DNA of 29,728 bases, taken from contig JAEYTL010000016.1 in assembly GCA_023434025.1 (NCBI GenBank), positions 1-29,728 on the forward strand, in the 5' to 3' direction. Below are positions 16,301-22,523 of this stretch, one piece after another. The DNA is from Bacteroidota bacterium. GTDB lineage: Bacteria > Bacteroidota > Bacteroidia > Flavobacteriales > Flavobacteriaceae. How positions within the stretch are numbered: position 1 is the stretch's first letter; each line of letters opens with the position of its first letter. Position numbers and translations under genes: made by a program. The notes beneath the pieces were generated by a model. That model saw only the letters and a program-made list of their open reading frames with translations. It ran no database searches and was not told the origin of the DNA.

Positions 16301-17927
16301 AACAAGCGGTAACTTTTATTACACCGCAGTAAATGGTCCGAACGGTTTCGGAAATCAACTGGCTCCCGGAACTGTCATCACATCAACTCAGACAATTTAT
16401 ATCTATAAAGAGAATCAAATCCGTCCTGCTTTTTCATGCATCGATCAAACTTCCTTTACGGTTACGGTTTATGAAACACCGGATGTATTGCCGATTGCTG
16501 ATGTTAAGGTTTGTAATGCGTATATTTTGCCTGCTCTTTCTACAGGAAACTATTATACAGAACCTAACGGAGGCGGTACTCAAATTGCCGGGGGTACCGA
16601 ATTAACAACTTCACAAACGTTATACGTATATGCTGAAACCGGTACTACTCCGAATTGTTTTGATGAGGAAAGTTTTGACATTACTATTTTCAATGTAGAT
16701 GAATTAGACGATGTAACGATCTGTTCGGGTTATGTTTTACCAACCCTAACAACCGGAAGATTCTACAATGGACCAAACGGAACCGGTGGTCAGCTGGCCT
16801 TTGGAAGTACAATTACGAGTTCGCAAACTGTCTATATCTATGCCTTATCCGGTTTTTCACCAAATTGTGCAGACGAAAGTTCTTTCGAAGTAACCATCAT
16901 CCCTACTCCGGTTGCACATCCTGTTCCGGTTGCTATCAGAACCGTTTGTGATGAAGATGGTATGAATGACGGAGTGACAAGTTATATACTCAGCAATTTA
17001 GACAGTTCACTGTTAGGCTCTCAAACGGGTACCGAATTCACCGTAGCGTATTATCCGACCTCTGCAGATGCTGTTGCACAAACCAATGCAATAACAGACA
17101 CTACATTGCAGACTGTCTATGCAAGGGTAAATAACACATTAGCTCCTGATTGTTTTGATATACTTCCCGTAACCATAATTGTACACCGAATTCCCGAACC
17201 AACACCGGAAGACGGTATCGTTTGTGTGGAAAGTGAAACAGGCAACTTATTGAATCCTTTTACAATTGTCAGCGGCCTGTCGTCATCAACACATACATTC
17301 GAATGGTACCTGGACACTTCGCTGATTGCTGGAGCAACAGGAAGTACTCTACAGGTTACGCAACCGGGTATATATAGTGTAATTGCCACCAGCAATGCAA
17401 CAGGTTGTTCCTCAGAACCTACTACAGCCGTAGTGTTAGCCTCAGAACCGGCATCAATTGATTTTACGGTCAGTATGGCGTTCAGTTCTACCAACTCAAT
17501 TACCGTTAACGCAACTGGTGTGGGAGGAAATTATGAATATTCGTTAGACGGCGGCCCGTTTCAGGATAGTCCGACCTTTGATAATGTTGCCTCCGGAACT
17601 CACATGGTTACCGTGCGTGACAAAAATGGTTGCGGAACCGTGACAGGCGAAATATTAGTTATTAATTATCCTAAATTCTTCACACCCAACGGAGACGGAC
17701 ATAATGAAACATGGAACATTAATGACCTGGATTCGCAATTAAATGCTGTAATCTATATTTATGACCGATACGGAAAATTGCTTTCGCAGATTTATCCTTC
17801 TAAAAATGGCTGGGACGGATTTTACAACGGCCGCCCGATGCCTTCGTCTGATTACTGGTTTACAGTAACCTACGAAGAAAATAATCAAACCAAAGAATTC
17901 AAATCTCACTTTTCATTAAAGAGATAG
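13338..17927 (+). CDS. Large T9SS type B surface protein with choice-of-anchor L domain and nine tandem modules
   Basis: From the ATG at 13338 the product is 1529 residues. A TTG at 13290 would add 16 non-signal-like residues and sits in the promoter. Order: signal peptide (LLLLIPLLGISQ); a choice-of-anchor L-type domain (about 20-265: RGVILSTGNV, DFLFASEEYGNY, AFAFLLTD, KIKLVIADR); an Ig-like segment to about 350; two ~95-residue modules ending in IYVRVQ or VYARVQ; nine ~70-residue modules (about 550-1190) built as C-x-Y-xLP, G-YFTGPNGTG, G--IT-SQTIYIY and C----SF-I-I; a third VYARV module; an Ig-like region; and a C-terminal type B T9SS sorting domain (about 1440-1529: YPKFFTPNGDGHNETWNI, YDRYGKLL, WDGFYNGRPMPSSDYWF). 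It is probably exported across the outer membrane by T9SS and displayed or released. Adhesion is a reasonable inference. Confidence 0.92.
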   Translation: MKTKLLYLLLLIPLLGISQAITVNTTTYTVPELVNNVLVNSPCLSVNSINWRTGTNFGSSNGIGYFENTNPNFPMQRGVILSTGNVLNAIGPNTNQQDNGSEAWLGDNDLENILAEAGISMTSINATVLEFEFTALSPYFDFDFLFASEEYGNYQCLFSDAFAFLLTDMTTGVTRNLAVVPGTNTPISVVTIRDFLYNSACPSENPTYFGSFNGGANANASATNFNGQTVVMNASATLIANRQYKIKLVIADRIAPQADSAIFLSANSFNIGQNVLGNDLTIAANTALCSGETHVLDSGLDPSTYSFVWKRNNGILPGENGSTLTITQPGTYELIYTNITYPCQVISDQIIVQYNQQLTIPDPTNLMRCENGTGSYQYNLGVNTPVVTQGVPGNTTVTYHNSLTEAQNNGIPLPLNYTSSGNETIYVRVQKNNTSCFAIKSFNLLVTPPPIAHQPADLLGCAIIGIPNRSRFRLSLQDEQILNGQSTDLYQVTYHSSMENASTGSTPLSTNIYNSVDRVVYARVQSLTDVNCFSIVSFNIIVTPLPLVDEKEDVIVCDYYILPELLHGSYFTGSNGTGVQKFPGDIIEETQRIYIYNVGVNTPFCPNETSFLVTIIKPEDINTSTNQFCNFFSVPNSEFGAYFTGPGGTGSELAGGTQITSSQTIYFYFVSPEPPYCVLDLPLSLTILPTPAVDSLDNVFDCTSYTLPNISNGQYFDGPNGTGEQLAAGTVITENKTIYIYAANDFCENQSSFSIFIGLEAPTSSTQCVSYTLPALPVGGYFTEPNGGGQQIQAGTVINSTQTIYVYAPSQSAPNCTDNLSFTITITLPSIETPQVTSGCGSYILPSIPVGNYFTGPNGTGTQLAPGTEITASQRIYIYLNNGQGCQNSVSFNATVLSPPQIESRSDIDGCNNYVLTNLTLGHYYTGPNGTGTMLQGGDVITSSQLIYIYAEQNGCSAQTSFQINVFEIQADSSADIQVCDSYVLPALTSGNFYYTAVNGPNGFGNQLAPGTVITSTQTIYIYKENQIRPAFSCIDQTSFTVTVYETPDVLPIADVKVCNAYILPALSTGNYYTEPNGGGTQIAGGTELTTSQTLYVYAETGTTPNCFDEESFDITIFNVDELDDVTICSGYVLPTLTTGRFYNGPNGTGGQLAFGSTITSSQTVYIYALSGFSPNCADESSFEVTIIPTPVAHPVPVAIRTVCDEDGMNDGVTSYILSNLDSSLLGSQTGTEFTVAYYPTSADAVAQTNAITDTTLQTVYARVNNTLAPDCFDILPVTIIVHRIPEPTPEDGIVCVESETGNLLNPFTIVSGLSSSTHTFEWYLDTSLIAGATGSTLQVTQPGIYSVIATSNATGCSSEPTTAVVLASEPASIDFTVSMAFSSTNSITVNATGVGGNYEYSLDGGPFQDSPTFDNVASGTHMVTVRDKNGCGTVTGEILVINYPKFFTPNGDGHNETWNINDLDSQLNAVIYIYDRYGKLLSQIYPSKNGWDGFYNGRPMPSSDYWFTVTYEENNQTKEFKSHFSLKR

Positions 17928-17957
17928 TTTATACTGTTTTGTTGTTTAGAAAAAACG

Positions 17958-17984
17958 GACCTTCCCTGTGAAGGTCTTTTTTTT
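17958..17984 (+). terminator. Rho-independent terminator of the T9SS protein gene
   Basis: GACCTTC (17958-17964) pairs with GAAGGTC (17970-17976) around a 5-base loop, followed by a run of eight T. It lies 30 bases after the stop codon. Confidence 0.88.
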
Positions 17985-18076
17985 GTTAAATTCTGTAACA
18001 AAAGAAAACATTTACAGTCTACTTGATATAAAATGATAAACGTTTGTTAAAATTAAACAATACATAGTACTTTGTA

Positions 18077-18106
18077 TTGCACAATAATAAAAAACGGATA
18101 TCTTTG
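18077..18106 (+). promoter_or_regulatory. Promoter of the TonB-dependent receptor gene
   Basis: TTG at 18077-18079, a 19-base spacer, then TATCTTTG at 18099-18106, which matches TAnnTTTG exactly. The ATG at 18133 is 27 bases downstream. The upstream gene ends in its own terminator, so this gene is transcribed separately. Confidence 0.75.
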
Positions 18107-18132
18107 CATCATCAATCAAAAAACCAATCAAC

Positions 18133-20502
18133 ATGAAAATCAAAGCTACACTTATGTTGCTTATGTGTGCTGTTACCTCATTAATGGCACAAACAGCAAC
18201 CGTTACCGGAAAAGTATTAGACAAGACAAACAATTCCACAATTCCTTACGCCACTATTGTTCTGAAAACGGGCGATAAGGTTATCACCGGCGGGATTACC
18301 GATGAAAAAGGTGAATTTTCCATTGATAAAATTGCGTATGGGAGTTATGATTTTGAAGCCCAATTTATTGGCTACAAATCATATACAGTCAAAATATCGG
18401 TTAATTCAAAAACCCTGAATATCGGAACTATTTATTTAACAGAAGAATCGATGTCACTTGCTGAGGTAGAGGTTGTGGGAGAAAGAACCACTATTGAGCA
18501 AAAAATAGACCGGAAAGTAGTTAATGTGGGACCGGACTTAATTAATGCCGGACCAACAGCGTCTGACATTTTAAATAACATTCCTTCTGTTAGTGTAGAT
18601 CCGCAAAACAATTCAGTAACCCTGAGAGGGAATCCGAATGTTCAGATCTTTATCGACGGAAAACCTTCTCAAATGTCCGCATCGCAAGCATTACAGCAAA
18701 TCCCATCAACTTCGATCAAACAAATTGAATTGATTACTAACCCTTCGGCCAAATATAACCCAGAAGGAATGAGCGGAATCATTAACATTATTTTGAAGAA
18801 AAATTCCAACCTGGGCTTTAACGGAAGTGTAAATGCAGGGACAAACTTTGGCGTGACACCCAAAGCAAATGCTTCCGTAGATATGAATTACAGAGTAAAC
18901 AAATTTAATTTTTACACCACCTATTCATTAAATCACGGAAAATGGAACAACAAAGGGTTTATAAACACAACCGATGTTCTGGATGCTGACAATTCAAACC
19001 AATCGGTGTTTGTGATCAACAATTTTAACAAAAATCATTTTGTGAAGGCCGGGGTTGATTTTTATCTGAATGAGAAAAATACACTTTCGTTCTTTACCAA
19101 TCAAAACATAAACAACTCGCAAGGGGATTTTTATAACCGGATAGATTATACCTCCGGTGTTAACCCAACCATCATACAAAACAACATTGCATTAATTGAA
19201 AGCCGTAACCAGGTATATAATTTAGGGTATAAATATGAATTTGAAAAACCGCAGAAAACGTTTGATGTTGAAATAAATTACAACCGGAATGACAGACCGG
19301 AAGACAGTGTATTTTTAGACGGCAACAATGACCTTTTACAGACAAATCAGATTGAAACCTTAGGTGAAAACGTGATTGTGAATGTTGATTTTGTGAACCC
19401 GATCAACGACAAAACCAAATTAGAGTTAGGGTTAGAGAGCCGTTTTGACGGGACAGATAACAGTTTTGATCGCGACTATACTTATTTTTCAGATTTTGAT
19501 TATAAGAGAAACATTCAAAGTGCCTATGCCAATTACGGCAAGCAATTAGACAAATGGAGCTACCAAATCGGTATGCGTTTGGAAAGTTTTCAGGTGGAAG
19601 CGAATTTCAGACGAGTAGATGAAAGTCCGGGTCAGTTTAAAGACGATATCTTTACGGTATATCCATCGGCCTTTTTATCATACGTTCCTACAGAAAAGAA
19701 CACCTTCAACCTGAGCTACTCCCGAAGAGTGGACAGGCCAAACATCGGCCAGGTTAATCCGATCAGAAATTGGAGCAGCCCAACGATCGATCAAGAAGGT
19801 AATCCTAATTTGCGTCCGCAATTCACTAATTCTGTAGAGTTAAACTATACACGTGTAACCAAGATCGGAGCCATTACCACCGGTGTGTTTTTCAGATACA
19901 TCAACGACCCGATTAACCAGGTATTCGTACAGAGTCCTTATGATCCGAATAAAAAATTAATGACTTTCGGCAACTTTGACAGCACTACGGAATATGGTAT
20001 CGAGGCTTCCGGCAACTTAAACCTTAAAAAATGGTGGAGCGTGAATTACGGTGGAGATGTTTATTTTAGAAATGCAACCGGTGTAGTAGAGGATATTTAT
20101 GGCGATCTGGTTGAAAAAACCGTTTTATCCACTCCTTTTAATGCCCGTATGAACCACAACTTTACAGCAACCAAAAAACTGCGGTTTACTTGGTTTACGA
20201 TGTACAGAGGCGGTGTAGAGGATATTCAGTTCAGCAACAAGGTAATGTGGCGTACCGATTTAGGAGCCAGGTATTCTGTGCTTAAAGATCAGGGGTCGAT
20301 TAGTGTTCGTGTGAATGATATTTTCAACACCATGAGAGCCCGCTTTTACGGTGAAAATCCGGACATCACAACCGGTCAGTTCCGTTGGGAAAGCCGCATG
20401 GTAAACGTGAATTTCAACTACCGTTTCGGGACCGGAAAAAACAGAGCGTTGCAACGCAAACAGCGTGACCAGAACGAAACCCAGGGCGGTGGATTATTTT
20501 AA
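18133..20502 (+). CDS. TonB-dependent outer-membrane receptor with carboxypeptidase-regulatory-like N-domain
   Basis: The 789-residue product has a signal peptide (1-19, SLMAQ). A CarboxypepD_reg-like beta-sandwich follows (about 22-105: ATVTGKVLD, IPYATIVL, TGGITDEKGEFSIDKI, YDFEAQFIGYKSY). The plug domain is at about 120-225 (ASDILNNIPSVSVDPQNNSV, LRGNPNVQIFIDGKP, QIELITNPSAKYNPEGMSGI, INIILKK). The rest is a 22-strand-type barrel rich in alternating aromatic residues (NLSYSRRVDRPNIGQ, NPNLRPQFTNSVELNY). This is the Bacteroidota 'outer membrane beta-barrel' subgroup of TonB-dependent receptors. No SusD partner is adjacent, so polysaccharide import is not indicated; the substrate cannot be read from sequence. 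The C-terminus has an unusual basic/Gln-rich tail (residues about 775-789, ending QGGGLF). Confidence 0.92.
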   Translation: MKIKATLMLLMCAVTSLMAQTATVTGKVLDKTNNSTIPYATIVLKTGDKVITGGITDEKGEFSIDKIAYGSYDFEAQFIGYKSYTVKISVNSKTLNIGTIYLTEESMSLAEVEVVGERTTIEQKIDRKVVNVGPDLINAGPTASDILNNIPSVSVDPQNNSVTLRGNPNVQIFIDGKPSQMSASQALQQIPSTSIKQIELITNPSAKYNPEGMSGIINIILKKNSNLGFNGSVNAGTNFGVTPKANASVDMNYRVNKFNFYTTYSLNHGKWNNKGFINTTDVLDADNSNQSVFVINNFNKNHFVKAGVDFYLNEKNTLSFFTNQNINNSQGDFYNRIDYTSGVNPTIIQNNIALIESRNQVYNLGYKYEFEKPQKTFDVEINYNRNDRPEDSVFLDGNNDLLQTNQIETLGENVIVNVDFVNPINDKTKLELGLESRFDGTDNSFDRDYTYFSDFDYKRNIQSAYANYGKQLDKWSYQIGMRLESFQVEANFRRVDESPGQFKDDIFTVYPSAFLSYVPTEKNTFNLSYSRRVDRPNIGQVNPIRNWSSPTIDQEGNPNLRPQFTNSVELNYTRVTKIGAITTGVFFRYINDPINQVFVQSPYDPNKKLMTFGNFDSTTEYGIEASGNLNLKKWWSVNYGGDVYFRNATGVVEDIYGDLVEKTVLSTPFNARMNHNFTATKKLRFTWFTMYRGGVEDIQFSNKVMWRTDLGARYSVLKDQGSISVRVNDIFNTMRARFYGENPDITTGQFRWESRMVNVNFNYRFGTGKNRALQRKQRDQNETQGGGLF

Positions 20503-20536
20503 AAAATTGGTTCTTTTTATATGATTAGTTAATCAA

Positions 20537-20568
20537 AAAACCCGGAGTAGTTGAATACTTCGGGTTTT
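20537..20568. terminator. Bidirectional terminator between the receptor and ketoacyl synthase genes
   Basis: A 13-base stem (20537-20549 with 20556-20568, one G-T pair) closes a 6-base loop. It is flanked by A-runs on the left and T-runs on the right, so it can end transcripts from both converging genes. Confidence 0.85.
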
Positions 20569-20595
20569 GTTTTTTATTGGTCAAAAAAAGATGAA

Positions 20596-21606
20596 TTACC
20601 ACCTGATAATGACACTTCCCCAGGTAAAGCCGCTTCCGAAAGCCGCCAGAACAACCAGATCTCCCGTTTTGATTTTGCCTTGTTCCCATGCTTCAGTTAA
20701 AGCAATAGGAATGGAAGCCGCAGTGGTATTTCCGTATTTTTGAATGTTGTTATAAACCTGGTCATCGTTCAGTTGAAATTTTTGCTGTATAAATTGTGAA
20801 ATACGCAAATTTGCCTGGTGCGGTATCAGCATGTCGATGTCAGCAACCTTCAGGTTATTTGCCTGCAGGCCTTCGCTGATGACTTCACTGAAACGGACAA
20901 CCGCATGCTTAAACACATATTGTCCGTTCATGTATGGAAAAAAGCTTTCATCATTCGGGTCATTGTCTTTGATAATGTCGGTCACCCAGCGTTTGCCCAT
21001 TCCGGGAGCAATCACCGCCAGTTCTTCCGCATGTTGTCCTTCCGCATGCAAATGGGTCGAAAGAATTCCTCTGGTTACGTCTTCTTCTCTTGAAATAACA
21101 GCAGCACCGGCTCCATCGCCAAAAATAACAGACACTCCCCTGCCCCGGGTTGTCATATCCAAACCAAACGAATGCAACTCGGATCCGATGATCAGAATAT
21201 TTTTATACATCCCCGTTTTAATGTATTGATCCGCTATAGATAAAGCATAGACAAATCCGGAACATTGATTGCGTATATCTAAAGCTCCTACGGTCCGCAA
21301 CCCGAGTTCCTTTTGAACCAGTACTCCCGGACCCGGAAAATAATAATCCGGACTCAATGTGGCAAAAATTACAAAATCAATATCTTCAACGGACAAGCCG
21401 GAACGTTCTATCGCTACTTTGGCTGCTTTTACCCCCATAGAAGTGGTCGTATTACCATCGCCTTTTTGTACATGTCGTCGTTCTTTTATTCCGGTTCGTT
21501 CCTGAATCCATTCATCATTGGTATCAATTATCTTAGACAAATCGTCATTAGTCACCACATTTTCAGGAACATAAAATCCAAGACCGGCTATTTTAGAATG
21601 ATACAT
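20596..21606 (-). CDS. Beta-ketoacyl-ACP synthase III (FabH-like)
   Basis: The 336-residue cytosolic condensing enzyme shows the KAS III triad: Cys115 in NQCSGFVYAL, His263 in PHQANLRI and Asn293 in YGNTTAASIP, plus GDGAGAAV (163-170) and the closing FGSGFTWGS. KAS III joins acetyl- or acyl-CoA to malonyl-ACP to begin a fatty acid or related chain. It lies alone, away from plsX/rpmF or other fab genes, and is slightly longer than housekeeping FabH (about 317-330 residues) because of an insert around 205-225. It may be a second, specialised copy, for example for branched or aryl-polyene-like products; nothing nearby supports a specific pathway, so the symbol is left blank. Confidence 0.9.
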   Translation of the reverse strand: MYHSKIAGLGFYVPENVVTNDDLSKIIDTNDEWIQERTGIKERRHVQKGDGNTTTSMGVKAAKVAIERSGLSVEDIDFVIFATLSPDYYFPGPGVLVQKELGLRTVGALDIRNQCSGFVYALSIADQYIKTGMYKNILIIGSELHSFGLDMTTRGRGVSVIFGDGAGAAVISREEDVTRGILSTHLHAEGQHAEELAVIAPGMGKRWVTDIIKDNDPNDESFFPYMNGQYVFKHAVVRFSEVISEGLQANNLKVADIDMLIPHQANLRISQFIQQKFQLNDDQVYNNIQKYGNTTAASIPIALTEAWEQGKIKTGDLVVLAAFGSGFTWGSVIIRW

Positions 21607-21635
21607 ATTATGCTGTTTTAATAAAATTAGACCAA

Positions 21636-21643
21636 CAAATTTA
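21636..21643 (-). promoter_or_regulatory. -7 element of the ketoacyl synthase gene
   Basis: On the minus strand TAAATTTG matches TAnnTTTG exactly, 29 bases before the ATG at 21606. No TTG is seen at the usual -33 distance. Confidence 0.45.
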
Positions 21644-21784
21644 GCAATCTTTTAAAAAGAGCCGTCATCGTTAACGTTTTTTTTATGACTTAATAAAAAA
21701 CAATCCGGCTGCTTTGGCATTATTGTTGTGAAGATATTTGTTCAAAATTAGCTTTTTATTAAGACACTGAACCGCATAAAAACG

Positions 21785-21792
21785 TATATTTG
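21785..21792 (+). promoter_or_regulatory. -7-like element directly before the gene at 21797
   Basis: TATATTTG is an exact TAnnTTTG match ending only 4 bases before the ATG at 21797. If used, transcription would begin at or near the start codon. No TTG is found at the usual distance, so the call is weak. Confidence 0.35.
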
Positions 21793-21796
21793 AAAT

Positions 21797-22420
21797 ATGA
21801 AATTCATTCTCTCCCTCATAGCTATTTGTAGTTTTTCCTTTATGGGAACGGCACAATTTGATACCGGAGGAAAATCAATTTCTCCGGGTGGAAATTTTGG
21901 CATAAGTCCGAGTTCCACCGGTTCTTCTGTCTTTTCACCCAAAGAAGAAAAAAAATCGGAATCCTATTCTGCACCGCTCCGAAAAGAAAAGCAGCTTGAC
22001 CTGACAAAAAATTACGGATTTGTTAAACCGGAAATAAAAATTCAACCTAATCTGAACGGAGAAAGCGAAATGATGGAAGAATACAAACGGGGGAAATTTT
22101 TCGGCAATTTTATCAGCAAATCAAAATTTGTCAAAGTGTTGTGCCGTGATCATGAAGCCGTTGACGGTGACCGGGTCAGCATCTTTTTGAACGGCAAAGC
22201 AGTAGAAGCAAATATTTTTCTGAACGCCGAGTTTTCTGTTTTTTACATCGAACTGGCTCCGGGGTTCAACAATCTGGAGTTTGTTGCCCTGAATCAGGGC
22301 ACATCCGGGCCTAACACGGCACAATTTGCCGTTTTGGATGAATTTGACAATACCATCATGTCTAATGTATGGAATCTGGCAACCGGAGCCAAAGCTACCA
22401 TGAGTATTTTAAGGGAATAA
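21797..22420 (+). CDS. Small secreted protein with the domain shared with the gene at 4825
   Basis: The 207-residue product has a signal peptide (1-19, FSFMGTAQ). A Ser/Gly/Pro-rich low-complexity stretch follows (about 21-60), then a charged linker. The folded C-terminal domain (about 108-207) has DGD (123-125), LNGK (131-134), ELAPGFN, ALNQG (164-168) and PNT (172-174). The same motifs with the same spacing are in residues 185-280 of the product of the gene at 4825, so the two domains are homologous by inspection. The protein is probably periplasmic or extracellular. It lies 103 bases before the S9 peptidase gene on the same strand and may be co-transcribed. Function is unknown. Confidence 0.78.
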   Translation: MKFILSLIAICSFSFMGTAQFDTGGKSISPGGNFGISPSSTGSSVFSPKEEKKSESYSAPLRKEKQLDLTKNYGFVKPEIKIQPNLNGESEMMEEYKRGKFFGNFISKSKFVKVLCRDHEAVDGDRVSIFLNGKAVEANIFLNAEFSVFYIELAPGFNNLEFVALNQGTSGPNTAQFAVLDEFDNTIMSNVWNLATGAKATMSILRE

Positions 22421-22523
22421 ATTCCTGTCCGTTTTTTTGCTTACTTTATTTTAACAGATTTTTTAGAAGTTTACAATTTATTAGCCTTATTTTAGAGCCA
22501 CTAATAAATCAATCAAAAACTTT

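Noticed and set aside
17117..17494. 125-codon open frame opposite the T9SS protein gene
   Set aside because: It is antisense to a clear coding region and its composition reflects the complementary Thr/Val-rich codons.
20831..21229. 132-codon open frame opposite the FabH-like gene
   Set aside because: It is fully antisense to a well-supported gene and shows no motif of its own.
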